Source: Planctomycetota bacterium
GTDB lineage: Bacteria; Planctomycetota; UBA1135; GCA-002686595
Direction: 5' to 3'
Assembly: GCA_016220085.1 (NCBI GenBank)
Contig: JACRIN010000109.1
Coordinates: forward strand, 59,157 to 123,156
Length of the DNA: 64,000 bases
Shown: piece after piece, positions 7,937 through 17,022 of the stretch
Position numbering within the stretch: position 1 is the first letter of the stretch
How the letters are laid out: each line of letters opens with the position of its first letter
Position numbers and translations under genes: made by a program
Notes under the pieces: model-generated
Seen by the model: the letters and a program-made list of their open reading frames with translations, nothing else
Databases searched by the model: none
What the model was told of the DNA's origin: nothing

Positions 7937-9958
7937 TCAGCCCAGTTCGAGCTGCGCGCGGGCGTCGACCTCGTCGCGGTTGAGCAGCGCCATCGCCTGC
8001 GCGAGCTGTTCGCCGAGATCCCACGCGGGGTCGATCGCGTGCTTCAACTGGCGCAAGAGCTGGAGCGCCATGCGGAAAGTCCTGCAGATGTCGCCGGGGC
8101 TCGCTTCCGCGAACTCCGAGAGCTCGTCGAACGAGCGGCCGTCGCACCAGGCGAGCGCGGCGCCGGTCAGCCCCCAATCGGGCGCCTTGAGCGCGTCGGG
8201 GATGCCGAAGCTCGATTCCTTCGCGGCGAGCGCTCCCATCGTGCGGTCGATCTCCCGCCGCAGGGGTCCGAACCACTTCGCCGGAACGAACGTGCCTCCG
8301 CGTGGCCGCCGATCTTCGTAGACCTGGGCGGTGAAGATCATCACCAGGGCTTGAGGGGGGAGATTTTCGAGCAGCCCGCTCCACGCGAGCTCGGTCAGCT
8401 GCACTTCGTAACCGTTGATCGCCCTCGCGGTCTTTCCGCGCGGCGTCAGCTCGTCGCCGCGGAGGTAGCCGAGCGCGTCGAGGAACGCGAGCCGGGCTTC
8501 GACGCCGCGGTGCACCCGTTTGCGGTCCTTGTCCTGGCGTTTCGCGCTCAGGTCGCGCAGTTGGAAGCGGTGGAAGCTCTTCTCCCACGCTTCCGCGACG
8601 CGTTCTCGCGACAGCCGCGACACCAGGTGCAAGAGCGACGAGTACGACAGACCGAAGTGGCTCTGCACCGGCTCGGCGAGCCCTTGCGACAGGCGCGCGA
8701 GCGGTGCGTCCGGTAGGTCGCGCGGCACGATCGCCGAGACGACGAGCCCTTCGGTGTCGATGCCCTGGCGACCGGCTCGACCGGCCATCTGCAGGTACTC
8801 GCGCGTCGTCAGCCAGTCGACGCTGGTGCCGTCGAACTTCTTCAGCGAGTTGAACACCACCGCGCGCGCCGGCATGTTGATCCCGACCGCGAACGTCTCG
8901 GTGGTGAACAGCATCTTGATCAACCCCGAGGTGAACATGCGCTCGACGAGCTCCTTCTCGATCGGCAGCATCCCGGCGTGGTGGTAGCCGAGCCCGCGAC
9001 GCGCCATCGCGAGGTAGGGGCGTGAGAGCGCGTCCGGTTCGAGCTGGAAGAGCCGCGCGAGCTCCTCTTGGAGCGCCCGCATCCGCTCGTGCTCTTCGCG
9101 GGTCAAGAGGTCGCGTCCGCCGTTCCTGCGCGCGAGCTTCTCGCAGTCCTTGCGGCTGAACGCGAAGCAGAGGACCGGCAGGTCGCCGCGGGCGCAGAGC
9201 TCGTCGAAGAGCGCGTCGAGATCGGGGTCGACGAAGCGCTCGCGCACCCGCGACTTGTGCCCCTTGGCGTGATGGGATCTCCGGGCCTTGTCGAGGGCCT
9301 CGAAGGTCGTCAAACCGCGTCCAGGCTGCCAGATCCAGTGCGTCAGCGGCACCGGACGCCGGTGGGACTCGACCACGACGAGGTCGCGCTCTCGGATCTC
9401 GCCGATCCACTCGCCGAGCTCGGCGATGTTCGGAACCGTCGCGGACAGGCAGATGAACCGCATCCGAGGAGGCGCGAAGATCAGCGATTCCTCCCAGACC
9501 GCGCCGCGCTCGGGATCGTCGAGGAAGTGGATCTCGTCGAAGATCGTGTACTCGACGTCATCCAGATCGCGCGACCCCTCGAAGATCGCGTTCCGAAGGA
9601 TCTCGGTGGTCATCACGAGCACCTGCGCCCTCGGATCGAGCGTCACGTCGCCGGTCAGCAACCCGACGTCGATCCCGGCGGCCTTGAAGTCGCGATACTT
9701 CTGGTTCGAGAGCGCCTTGATCGGCGCCGTGTAGATCGCGCGGCGGCCGAGCCGCACGGCGTCCTCGATCGCGTACTCGGCGACCAACGTCTTGCCCGCT
9801 CCGGTCGGCGCTCCGACGAGCACATTGGCGCCCGAGCGGATCGCGGTGATCGCGCGGCGTTGGAAGTCCGAGAGCACCAGTCCGTGGAAGCGCTCGACGT
9901 CGTCCGGTCGCGCGGAGCGAGCATCGCTGCGCGCGGGGGGAGTTCGATCGTGGCTCAT
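7937..9958 (-). CDS. Ski2/HelY-type DEAD/DEAH-box RNA helicase
   Basis: A 673-residue superfamily 2 helicase. Motif Q region FQRRAITAI, Walker A APTGAGKT (about residues 49-56), the DEIH box (FDEIHFLDDPERG, about 140-152), SAT at about 174, GYHHAGMLP, and motif VI QMAGRAGRQG match Ski2/Mtr4-like helicases, including the bacterial HelY group. In known relatives these act in RNA turnover or processing. The C-terminal part beyond about residue 470 is the Ski2 helical region. The ATG at 9958 is the first in-frame start after a long gap, and the stop at 7937 lies 180 bases before the hydrolase gene. Confidence 0.88.
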   Translation of the reverse strand: MSHDRTPPARSDARSARPDDVERFHGLVLSDFQRRAITAIRSGANVLVGAPTGAGKTLVAEYAIEDAVRLGRRAIYTAPIKALSNQKYRDFKAAGIDVGLLTGDVTLDPRAQVLVMTTEILRNAIFEGSRDLDDVEYTIFDEIHFLDDPERGAVWEESLIFAPPRMRFICLSATVPNIAELGEWIGEIRERDLVVVESHRRPVPLTHWIWQPGRGLTTFEALDKARRSHHAKGHKSRVRERFVDPDLDALFDELCARGDLPVLCFAFSRKDCEKLARRNGGRDLLTREEHERMRALQEELARLFQLEPDALSRPYLAMARRGLGYHHAGMLPIEKELVERMFTSGLIKMLFTTETFAVGINMPARAVVFNSLKKFDGTSVDWLTTREYLQMAGRAGRQGIDTEGLVVSAIVPRDLPDAPLARLSQGLAEPVQSHFGLSYSSLLHLVSRLSRERVAEAWEKSFHRFQLRDLSAKRQDKDRKRVHRGVEARLAFLDALGYLRGDELTPRGKTARAINGYEVQLTELAWSGLLENLPPQALVMIFTAQVYEDRRPRGGTFVPAKWFGPLRREIDRTMGALAAKESSFGIPDALKAPDWGLTGAALAWCDGRSFDELSEFAEASPGDICRTFRMALQLLRQLKHAIDPAWDLGEQLAQAMALLNRDEVDARAQLELG

Positions 9959-10198
9959 GCTAGGTGTCGGTCGTGGCTCGAGGCGCGTCGCGCGAGATAG
10001 CGAGCGCGCTCTTGAGCGGCGCGGTGGATCGGGGTATCAAAGCGCTCGACTGTGCGCAACGAATCCCGCCGCGCGCGCCGCGGCGAGTTTCGCACGCGCC
10101 GAGTGCGCAAGCGAGCTTCGCGCACGAACCGCATCGCCCGACCGAACCCGCCACCCCACACATCGCGACGGAGCACGAGCTCCGCGCCCCCGACCTTC

Positions 10199-10447
10199 AT
10201 GGAAGCCCTGAGCTACGCCAAGCAGTCCGTGCAAATCACCCGTCAGCTGGCCACGCTGAAGATCGTGTCGCGGTTGCTCTCGCACGAGCTGCACGCCCAG
10301 CAAAACTCGAAGTCCGTGACGCTCTCGCGCGACGAAGTGCTCGAGCTGCAGACCTGCATCGACCTCTTCATCGAAGAAGCGTCGCGCAAGCAGGTCCCGT
10401 CGACTCCCGCCGCTGACGCGTCGGTGGTCGTCGGCGCGCGCAACTGA
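10199..10447 (+). CDS. Small hypothetical helical protein (82 aa)
   Basis: The ATG at 10199 gives 82 residues. Most of it is predicted helix (SYAKQSVQITRQLATLKIVSRL, then DEVLELQTCIDLFIEEASRK), with a polar Ala/Val tail. No family was recognised. The start was chosen because the frame upstream of it is Arg/Pro-rich and unlike protein. It sits head-to-head with the helicase gene and just ahead of the FtsQ-like gene. Confidence 0.55.
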   Translation: MEALSYAKQSVQITRQLATLKIVSRLLSHELHAQQNSKSVTLSRDEVLELQTCIDLFIEEASRKQVPSTPAADASVVVGARN

Positions 10448-10463
10448 CGCTTCGGCGCATCCT

Positions 10464-10486
10464 CCGCGGCCGTCCTGCGGCCGCGG
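10464..10486 (+). terminator. Perfect 9-bp hairpin just before a start codon
   Basis: CCGCGGCCG (10464-10472) and its inverse (10478-10486) flank a 5-base loop. It lies 16 bases after the small gene's stop and 8 bases before the ATG at 10495. It could end the upstream message, or hide the RBS of the next gene. Confidence 0.5.
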
Positions 10487-10494
10487 CGATCGCC

Positions 10495-11454
10495 ATGGAA
10501 ACGCCCGCGCTATCCGCCCCGCCCGCTCCGGTCGATTCGAGCGCGAACCTCACGCGCGCGCTCTTGCGCGTGTCGGCGGGCCTCGCGCTGGTGATCGTCG
10601 TCTGGTTCCTCTACCTGATGGGCGAGGACGTGCAGGCCTCGGACTTCGCGCAGGTCGACACGTCTAAGGTGCGCTTGCTCTCCGGCGCGACGTGGGTCGA
10701 TCCGCGTTGGGAGAACGAGCTGCGCGTGAAGCTCGCCGCGCTCGGACCGATCGCGAGCGAGGACGACGAGTCGCTCGACCGCGCGGTCGCGGCGATCTCC
10801 ACGCTGCCGTTCGTCGCCGAAGTGGCCGATCCGAAGGTGCTCTGGCCGGACGGCCTGCGCCTCGACATCCGGCTGCGCACTCCGATCGCGTGCGTGCAGA
10901 TCGGCGGCGAGTTCCAGCCGGTTTCCGCGGACGGCTACCTGCTCCCCGGACGCTGGCCTGCGCCGCCGGAGCACAACCGGGGCGGCTACCTGCCGGTGGT
11001 CGTGGTCGGCGCGAGCGTCGAGCGCCTGCACCCCGGTCCCGTGGTTTGGCCCGATGCCGCGGTCGACGGCTTCGCGGTCGCGCAGTCGATGTGGGAGTCG
11101 CTCGAGCCGCGTTCGCTCGACGAGCTCGGCCGCATCGTGATCGACGCGCGCGAGTCGCGCACCGCGACCGTCGAGAACGGCGGGACCGTGATCCTGATGG
11201 AAGCCGGCCGACGCGTGCTGTTCGGCCGTGCGCCGAACACCGACGAGCCCGGCGAATTGCCGGTCGCGCAGAAGTGGACGAGCCTCGATCAGGCGCTGCG
11301 ACACCTCGAGCCGATCGACGACCGGGGCACGCCGAACTTCGACTGGGAGATCGCCGACGTGCGCTGGGACATGCCCGAGATCCTGCCTCGCGGCGGCTTC
11401 CCAAAGGACGATCCGCGCTCGAAGCTCGGCGCGAAACCGAAGCGGGCGGAGTGA
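10495..11454 (+). CDS. FtsQ/DivIB-like bitopic membrane protein (tentative)
   Basis: 319 residues with a short cytoplasmic N-terminus, one membrane segment (about 26-43) and a large outside domain. After the membrane segment comes a POTRA-like stretch: DPRWENELRVKL, then a helix and IATLPFV-type strand (AISTLPFVAEVADPKVLWPDGLRLDIRLRTP, about 100-130). A region reading as VSADGYLLPG follows. This order resembles FtsQ, in which the POTRA domain is followed by a beta domain whose 'D..G' turn precedes a conserved leader. No statistical comparison was possible. It lies near membrane proteins and ribosomal-protein genes rather than in a dcw cluster, so other POTRA-like proteins remain possible. Confidence 0.5.
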   Translation: METPALSAPPAPVDSSANLTRALLRVSAGLALVIVVWFLYLMGEDVQASDFAQVDTSKVRLLSGATWVDPRWENELRVKLAALGPIASEDDESLDRAVAAISTLPFVAEVADPKVLWPDGLRLDIRLRTPIACVQIGGEFQPVSADGYLLPGRWPAPPEHNRGGYLPVVVVGASVERLHPGPVVWPDAAVDGFAVAQSMWESLEPRSLDELGRIVIDARESRTATVENGGTVILMEAGRRVLFGRAPNTDEPGELPVAQKWTSLDQALRHLEPIDDRGTPNFDWEIADVRWDMPEILPRGGFPKDDPRSKLGAKPKRAE

Positions 11455-11514
11455 GCGCGGTGTCGGGCTCGCCGCTTCGACCTCCGACCTCGCGCTTCGA
11501 AGGCGCTCGCTGAC

Positions 11515-12120
11515 GTGCGTTCGCTCGTGCTCGCTTGCGCCTTCGCGGTTTCTGCGGCGAGCGTGCTGCTGGAGCTCGTCGGCTCGCCGGCGTGGACGCT
11601 CGCGCCCGCTTCGCACGTCGGGTGGGTGGTGTTGGTGTGGTCGGCCGCGCTGACGTTCGCCGGCTTCGGCGAGCGCGCGTGGTCCGCGCTTTCGAGCGTC
11701 GCGGCGTGTCTGCCGGTGCTCGCGCTCGCTCTCGGCGCCGACTTGCGCTCGGGCGACCCTTGGGCCGAAGGGAGCGCCCGCGCACTCGCCGCGCTCGCGG
11801 TGTTCGCGGCGTGGGGCGTCGCGCTCGAGCGGAGCGCGCGTTCCGAGCTCGGCGCACGGATCGGTCGGACGGTTTGGTTCGTGCTCGCGCTCGGCGTGCC
11901 CGCGCTCGTCGCCGCGCTGGAGTGGGGTGCCGCCGACGAAGCGGCGCGCGCTCCCGTGTGGCTCGCGTTCGCGAACGAAGCGAGCCCGCTCGCATGGAGT
12001 CGCGAGCTCGCCGCGCGCGACCTTGCGTCCGGTTGGCGCGCGCTGCCGCTCGCGCCGCTCGGCGCGGCGTTGCTGCTCTTCGCAGTCGCGACGCGGCTCG
12101 CGCGCAAGGAGCGAGCGTGA
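11515..12120 (+). CDS. Polytopic membrane protein of unknown function
   Basis: 201 residues from a GTG start, with about five to six hydrophobic segments spread over the whole length and Arg/Glu-rich loops (ERSARSELGARIGR near the middle). No family was recognised. The stop overlaps the GTG of the next gene by 4 bases, so the two are co-translated and probably act together in the membrane. Confidence 0.6.
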   Translation: MRSLVLACAFAVSAASVLLELVGSPAWTLAPASHVGWVVLVWSAALTFAGFGERAWSALSSVAACLPVLALALGADLRSGDPWAEGSARALAALAVFAAWGVALERSARSELGARIGRTVWFVLALGVPALVAALEWGAADEAARAPVWLAFANEASPLAWSRELAARDLASGWRALPLAPLGAALLLFAVATRLARKERA

Positions 12121-13178
12121 ATCTCGCGCTGCTCGTTTGCGCCGCGCTCGCCGCCGAGGCCCACGCGACCGAGACGCACGCGACCGACGCGTCGCGCCTG
12201 CGCATCGCCGAGCTCGCGGCGACCGGTCCGCTCGCGAGTGCGACGCTCGATTTCGGCGGCGCCGGTCGCGCGACGCTGTTGCTCGACCTCGCGGCGGGCG
12301 AATCGCGCACCTTGAACGTGCCGTTGCCGACACGCGAGGGCTTCGACGCGCTCGTGCCGAGCGTGTCCGATCCACGGCTTCGGTTCGTTGGTTGGCGCCC
12401 CGACGCGGAGCGCGAGCGCGCGTTCGCGGCGTTGCCGCTCGCGCTGCGCACTCGCAGCGCGCCGCCGCCGCCCGCTCGGTCGCTCGCGCCGAGCCTCGCC
12501 GCGTTGACGCTCGTCGTCGCCGGCGTGCTGTTCGTCTCGCGCGTGCGGGCGAACCGAGCTCGCGCGCTGCTGGTCGGCGCGCTGACCGCCGTCGCGGTGC
12601 TCTCGCTGGAGCTCGCGTTCGATGCGCCGCCGCGCACTCGGATCGTCCTCGACTTCGAGCTCGGAGCCGACGGTTCGGTGGGCGACGGCGTGCGTTGGGT
12701 CTCGGCGCGCGACCGCCTCGACCTGGGAGTCGAGCCGCCGCTCGCGCTGGCGGTCGAACCGGCACAGACCGCGCTCGACGTCCGAATCGACGCGCGAGGC
12801 GCCGGGCCGGCTCGGACGACCGTGCTGGGCACCGGGGCGCTGCTCGGCCGCGCCGACGCCGCCCGCGAAGCGCCCCCGGACCGCGCGGGCAATCGCTGGG
12901 GCGACCTCGCCGCCGTTTGGACCCGTGACGAGGCGGGCACTTGGACCGAGCACGGTACTTGGCCGTTCGCAAGCCCGCTGCCGGCGGCGCTGGCCGGGGA
13001 TCGACGTCCGCCGGGTTGGATCAACCCGGCGCTGCCGCAGGGACGCAAGCTCTTGATCGGGCTCGCGAGCGAGCCGGAGCCCGGCGCCGCCTCGCCCGGC
13101 GCTCGGCCACCCGGCGTTCCATCGCTCGGCGTCCCGTCGCCCGGCCCCGAGGTCTGGATCCGGGTCACCGGTCCCTGA
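12117..13178 (+). CDS. Secreted/membrane protein with Pro-rich tail, unknown function
   Basis: 353 residues from a GTG that overlaps the preceding stop. A signal-like N-terminus (NLALLVCAALAAEAHA) is followed by a beta-rich stretch, then two hydrophobic segments at about residues 122-140 and 150-166, and an outer domain. The last 30 residues are a Pro/Gly/Ser repeat (SPGARPPGVPSLGVPSPGP). No known domain was recognised. Translational coupling with the upstream membrane protein suggests a joint envelope role. Confidence 0.6.
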   Translation: MNLALLVCAALAAEAHATETHATDASRLRIAELAATGPLASATLDFGGAGRATLLLDLAAGESRTLNVPLPTREGFDALVPSVSDPRLRFVGWRPDAERERAFAALPLALRTRSAPPPPARSLAPSLAALTLVVAGVLFVSRVRANRARALLVGALTAVAVLSLELAFDAPPRTRIVLDFELGADGSVGDGVRWVSARDRLDLGVEPPLALAVEPAQTALDVRIDARGAGPARTTVLGTGALLGRADAAREAPPDRAGNRWGDLAAVWTRDEAGTWTEHGTWPFASPLPAALAGDRRPPGWINPALPQGRKLLIGLASEPEPGAASPGARPPGVPSLGVPSPGPEVWIRVTGP

Positions 13179-13198
13179 CGGAACCTCGGCGCTGGGGA

Positions 13199-13227
13199 TT
13201 GATGGCCAGGTGACGCGTCGCTACCTT
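13199..13227 (+). promoter_or_regulatory. Likely sigma-70 promoter of rplM-rpsI
   Basis: TTGATG (13199-13204) and TACCTT (13222-13227) are 17 bases apart, about 80 bases before the rplM start. Confidence 0.45.
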
Positions 13228-13310
13228 GTTCCGCCCTTCGGACCCGCCGCGCGGGCCGGTCTCTCCGGTCAGACGGCGTCGACGGTCCATTGGGCGCACA
13301 GGACGAGTTC

Positions 13311-13739
13311 ATGAGCACCACCTATTTCCGTACCCACGAAGTCGAGCAGCGCTGGCTGCTCTACGACGCTTCCGAGCACAACCTCGGGCGCATGGCCGCC
13401 AAGATCGCCATGAGCCTGATGGGCAAGGACCGTCCGACCTACACCGCGAACCACATCACCGGCGCGCACGTCGTCGTGATCAACGCGGAGAAGGCGAAGC
13501 TCACGGGTACGAAGGGCGAGACCAAAGAGTACGTCCACTACACGAAGTACGCCGGCGGCCAGAAGTCCGTGCCGATCGCGCGCGTGCGCGAACGCCGTGC
13601 GACCGACGTCGTCACGCTCGCCGTGCGCCGCATGCTCCCCAAGTCCAAGCTCGGCCACGACATGCTCCGTCGCCTGAAGGTGTACGAGGGCGTCGAGCAT
13701 CCGCACGTCGCGCAAGGTCCCGTGAAGGTGGAGGCCTGA
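13311..13739 (+). CDS. rplM: 50S ribosomal protein L13
   Basis: 142 residues, the normal L13 length, from the ATG at 13311 preceded by AGGACGAG. Family hallmarks include RWLLYDASEHNLGRMA, GKDRPTYTANH, GDHVVVINA-like GAHVVVINAEKAKLTG, and AVRRMLPKSKLG near residues 106-117. It is followed 5 bases later by rpsI, the conserved L13-S9 pair found across bacteria. Confidence 0.98.
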   Translation: MSTTYFRTHEVEQRWLLYDASEHNLGRMAAKIAMSLMGKDRPTYTANHITGAHVVVINAEKAKLTGTKGETKEYVHYTKYAGGQKSVPIARVRERRATDVVTLAVRRMLPKSKLGHDMLRRLKVYEGVEHPHVAQGPVKVEA

Positions 13740-13744
13740 TCCCT

Positions 13745-14140
13745 ATGTCCGATACTTCGCTGCAGTGGGGCCTTGGCCGTCGCAAGAGCTCGGTCGCCCG
13801 CGTTCGTCTCAAGCCCGGCGCCGGCGGCTTCGTCGTCAACGGCCGTCCGATCGAGGTCTACTTCCCGGTCGAGGATCAACGCCGCAAGGCGCTCGCGCCG
13901 CTCAAGCTCGCCGGCCTCGACGCGTCCTACGACGTGCACTGCAACGTCTCCGGCGGCGGCCCGATCGGCCAAGCCGGCGCGGTGATGCTCGGCGTTGCGC
14001 GCGCGATCAAGGAGATCAACCCGTCGCTCGACTCCCAGCTGCGCGCCGAGGGCTACCTCACGCGCGACAGCCGGATGAAGGAACGGAAGAAGTACGGCCG
14101 TCGCGGCGCACGCCGCGGCTTCCAGGTCTCCAAGCGCTAA
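13745..14140 (+). CDS. rpsI: 30S ribosomal protein S9
   Basis: 131 residues. Motifs include GLGRRKSSVARVRL, the GGGPIGQAGAVMLGVARA stretch, and the invariant basic end RRGARRGFQVSKR that reaches the P-site tRNA. It is co-transcribed with rplM, 5 bases apart, and is followed by a hairpin. Confidence 0.98.
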   Translation: MSDTSLQWGLGRRKSSVARVRLKPGAGGFVVNGRPIEVYFPVEDQRRKALAPLKLAGLDASYDVHCNVSGGGPIGQAGAVMLGVARAIKEINPSLDSQLRAEGYLTRDSRMKERKKYGRRGARRGFQVSKR

Positions 14141-14167
14141 GGCTCGGCCGGCGCTCTCCAGAAAACT

Positions 14168-14193
14168 CGCGCGCGGCTCCTACGCCGCGCGCG
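14168..14193 (+). terminator. Hairpin terminator after rpsI
   Basis: A perfect 10-bp stem (CGCGCGCGGC at 14168-14177 with 14184-14193) and 6-base loop begins 27 bases after the rpsI stop. Its downstream run is not T-rich. Confidence 0.6.
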
Positions 14194-14282
14194 GTCGTTC
14201 CGGCCCTGCGCGGAGCCTTCGGGAGATCCCGCGAGCGTCCGGTTGCTCCGGTTACGATCGAAGCCTTCGAGCTCCATTCGCC

Positions 14283-15038
14283 ATGGCTGGTCACTCACAC
14301 TCCGCCAACATCGCGCGCCGCAAGGGCGCGGTCGACAAGAAGCGCGGCAAGGTCTTCAGCAAGATCTCGAGCCTGATCATCTCCGCCGCGCGGACCGGCG
14401 GCGGCGATCCGGACATGAACCTGCGCCTGCGCTACTCGATCGAGGCGGCGCGCGCGGCGAACATGCCGAAGGACACGATCGAGCGCGCGATCAAGAAGGG
14501 GACGGGCTCGAAAGACGGCGACTGGCAGGAGCTCGTCTACGAGGGCTATGCGCCCGGCGGCATCGCGCTGATGGTGACGTGCCTGACCGACAACCGTCAC
14601 CGCACCGCGCCGGACATCAAGCACATCTTCGAGAAGCACCACGGCAACCTCGGAGCGCCGGGGTCGGTCGCGTTCCTCTTCCAACACCGCGCGATATTCG
14701 TCGTCGAGACCGCCGGGAAGAACGAGGAGCAGATCACCGAGCTCGCGCTCGACGTCGGCGCCGACGACATCGAGTACGACAATGACCTCGCGGTGATCTT
14801 CGCCGCGCCGGCGGAGTTCCTGACGGTCAAGGCCGCGCTCGACAAACGCGGGCTCGTCTTCCGCTCCGCGGAGCTCGCCTACGTGCCCCAGAACCGCGTC
14901 GCGCTGGCCGACAAGGACGACGCCCGACGCATCCTGAAGTTGGTGGAGGCGCTCGACGACTTGGACGACGTCCAAAACGTCTTCGCGAACTACGACATGC
15001 CGGCGGAGTGGCTCGAGGAGCTCTCCTCCGGCGCCTAA
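14283..15038 (+). CDS. yebC: YebC/PmpR family regulator or translation factor
   Basis: 251 residues of the TACO1/YebC family, whose members are described as DNA-binding regulators and, more recently, as factors easing ribosome stalling at proline runs. It starts with the family signature MAGHSHSANIARRKGAVDKKRGK and holds YEGYAPGG at about 86-93 and DIEYDN. The length is standard. It stands alone between the rpsI terminator and the next gene. Confidence 0.95.
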   Translation: MAGHSHSANIARRKGAVDKKRGKVFSKISSLIISAARTGGGDPDMNLRLRYSIEAARAANMPKDTIERAIKKGTGSKDGDWQELVYEGYAPGGIALMVTCLTDNRHRTAPDIKHIFEKHHGNLGAPGSVAFLFQHRAIFVVETAGKNEEQITELALDVGADDIEYDNDLAVIFAAPAEFLTVKAALDKRGLVFRSAELAYVPQNRVALADKDDARRILKLVEALDDLDDVQNVFANYDMPAEWLEELSSGA

Positions 15039-15150
15039 TCCGTCCTCGGTGCTTGACGCCGGGACCGCGGTATTCGACGCTCCTTTCGAGGCCGTACGGC
15101 GCGTCCATTCGGCCCGCGACGGACTCTCGAGGTGAGCCCCAAGGTGATCC

Positions 15151-16077
15151 ATGGCTGAAGCACTGCGCACCGTTCGCATCGTGACCGCAGACGAATCGAT
15201 GTTGGCGTCCACCCGAGCCGCCGCGAGCGGGCTCGCCGGCTGGCAATGCGCCCACGTGCGCGGCGTCGACGAGCTGATCGAGAAGCCGCCCGCGTCCGGC
15301 GACGTCATCCTGCTCGACGGCAACCTGCGTCCGAACGCCTACGAGTCATGCCGCCGCCTGACCGGCAAGACACGTTCTCGCACCTACATCATCGTCGAGA
15401 AGTCGAACACGTGGGCGGAGCCGATCGCTCACTTCTGCGGCGCGACCGGCGTGCTGCCGCGTCCGGTTTCGGCGGGCGATCTGCGCGGCGCGCTCGAGAA
15501 GAGCGCCGGTCCGCGCGCCGCGCTGCCGACCGATTCGCGCGGCGCCGCCCACGAGCCGAACTTCCCCGAGAAGCTGCTGCGCGACCTGACCGGTGCGATC
15601 AACAAGTCGCTCGTGGTCGCGCTCACCGACCCGGAGACGAATCTCTTCAACTACGCGTTCCTCAACTACAAGCTCGACGAGGAGTTCAAGCGCGCGCTGC
15701 GCTTCGGGCATCCGCTCGCGTGCGTGATGCTCGGCTTCGAAGGCCAAGCGTCCGAGGACGTGCTGCACCAGCTCGCCGGCATCTTCCTGTCGAGCGCACG
15801 CGACACCGACGTGCTCGGCCGCTTCGACGAGAATTCGTTCTTGTTCCTGCTGCCGAACACCGGCCCCGACGGTGCCCAGGTGATGGCGAAGCGCGTCGGT
15901 CAGTCCGCCGAGGAGCTCAAGCTGCGCGACCTCGTCGGCGATCCGCTGCAGATTTCGGTCGGCATCTCCTTCTCACCGCACCCCGACGTCAAGAAGCGCG
16001 AGGACCTGTTCGCGCTCGCGCGCCGCTCGTTCCTCGCCGCCGAGCAGGCGGGCGGCGGCGTCGTCACGACGCCCTGA
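15151..16077 (+). CDS. Receiver-like plus degenerate GGDEF-domain protein
   Basis: 308 residues. The N-terminal 120 residues look like a response-regulator receiver (VILLDGNLRP at about 51-60, with Asp55 as the likely acceptor). From about residue 155 there is a GGDEF-type fold (LTDPETNLFNYAFLNYKLDEEFKRALRFGHPLACVML), but the catalytic loop reads LGRFDENSFLFLLP where LGRxGGDEFxxLLP is expected. Diguanylate cyclase activity is therefore unlikely; such domains usually bind or sense. It is followed 37 bases later by the FHA-like protein, so the two may form a signalling unit. Confidence 0.7.
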   Translation: MAEALRTVRIVTADESMLASTRAAASGLAGWQCAHVRGVDELIEKPPASGDVILLDGNLRPNAYESCRRLTGKTRSRTYIIVEKSNTWAEPIAHFCGATGVLPRPVSAGDLRGALEKSAGPRAALPTDSRGAAHEPNFPEKLLRDLTGAINKSLVVALTDPETNLFNYAFLNYKLDEEFKRALRFGHPLACVMLGFEGQASEDVLHQLAGIFLSSARDTDVLGRFDENSFLFLLPNTGPDGAQVMAKRVGQSAEELKLRDLVGDPLQISVGISFSPHPDVKKREDLFALARRSFLAAEQAGGGVVTTP

Positions 16078-16114
16078 AAATCAGCGCGCGAAGCCTGCGC
16101 ACTCGCTTCGCGGC

Positions 16115-16786
16115 ATGGCCCCTCGAGTGCGTTTCCAGCTCGCGGTCGACGACGCCGGCGAGTTCTTGGTCGTCGGCGGCGAGAGCCTGCTCCTCGGGCA
16201 CGCGAAGAATCGCGACGCGGATCTGCCGGTGCTCGCGGACCTGTTCGGCGAGCACGCGCGGCTGGAGTTTCGCCCCGAGACGTTCCACGCGCCCGCGACT
16301 TGGCGCGTGACGCCGGCCCGCGAACTCGCCGCGCACGGCCGAGCTCTGATCGTCGACGGTCGCGCGATCGCCGACGCGCACGATCTGGCCCACGGCGAAC
16401 GGATCGAGTTCTCGCCGCAGCTCGCCGCGCGCATCAGCGCTCCGGTACCGGCTTCGAGCACGTTCCTGCTCGAGTTCGAGCGCGGGGCGGAGTGTCTCGG
16501 CGCACAGCGCGTGCTGCTGTTCGCGCCCGGTCCCGGCGGCCTGATCCTGATCGGTCGGCGTGCTCGTTCGCACGCGCGCGTCGCGCGCCTCGGCGGAGAG
16601 CTGCGTCTTTTCGAGGATCGACAGCGCCTCGTCGCGGTGTCCGACGTCGCGCTGCGCGCGGATTCGGGCGAACTCGCGACCGAACATCGCATCGAGCTGC
16701 CGCCGCGCGAACGCGTCGCGCTGACGTTCTCGCGCGCCGCGCACGGCGAGCCGCCGTTCGTCGTGACGCTCTCGCCGCTCGCCTGA
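16115..16786 (+). CDS. Protein with two FHA-like domains
   Basis: 223 residues from the ATG at 16115. Residues about 18-100 fit an FHA domain (SLLLGHAKNRDADLPV ... GEHARLEFRP ... LIVDGRAIADAHDLAHGERIEF); the canonical G-R-x(n)-S-x2-H shows as L-G-H-A ... G-E-H-A. A second similar block starts at about 130 (LILIGRRARSHARVARLGGELRLF). FHA domains bind phosphothreonine, and a Ser/Thr kinase is encoded 1.5 kb downstream, though no direct link is shown. The assignment rests on pattern reading. Confidence 0.55.
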   Translation: MAPRVRFQLAVDDAGEFLVVGGESLLLGHAKNRDADLPVLADLFGEHARLEFRPETFHAPATWRVTPARELAAHGRALIVDGRAIADAHDLAHGERIEFSPQLAARISAPVPASSTFLLEFERGAECLGAQRVLLFAPGPGGLILIGRRARSHARVARLGGELRLFEDRQRLVAVSDVALRADSGELATEHRIELPPRERVALTFSRAAHGEPPFVVTLSPLA

Positions 16787-17022
16787 GCGCCCGACGGCGG
16801 AAGTTTTTTCCGCGCTTTCGTCGTGCGAGCGTCACGGGGTCCCCGCCTCTCGGATCGTGCGGTAGCGTTCCTCGTCGGCCTCGGGCCGGCGGGCCGAACC
16901 GCCTCCGCCCGCCCCCTCGCCATCGTGGAGCAACGCAGCGTCCGAATTCCGCTCCGACTTCCGAGGCGAGACCTGCCAGCTCCGCCGTTCTCATCGACCT
17001 CCAGCTCTCGAGTCCAGCATCC

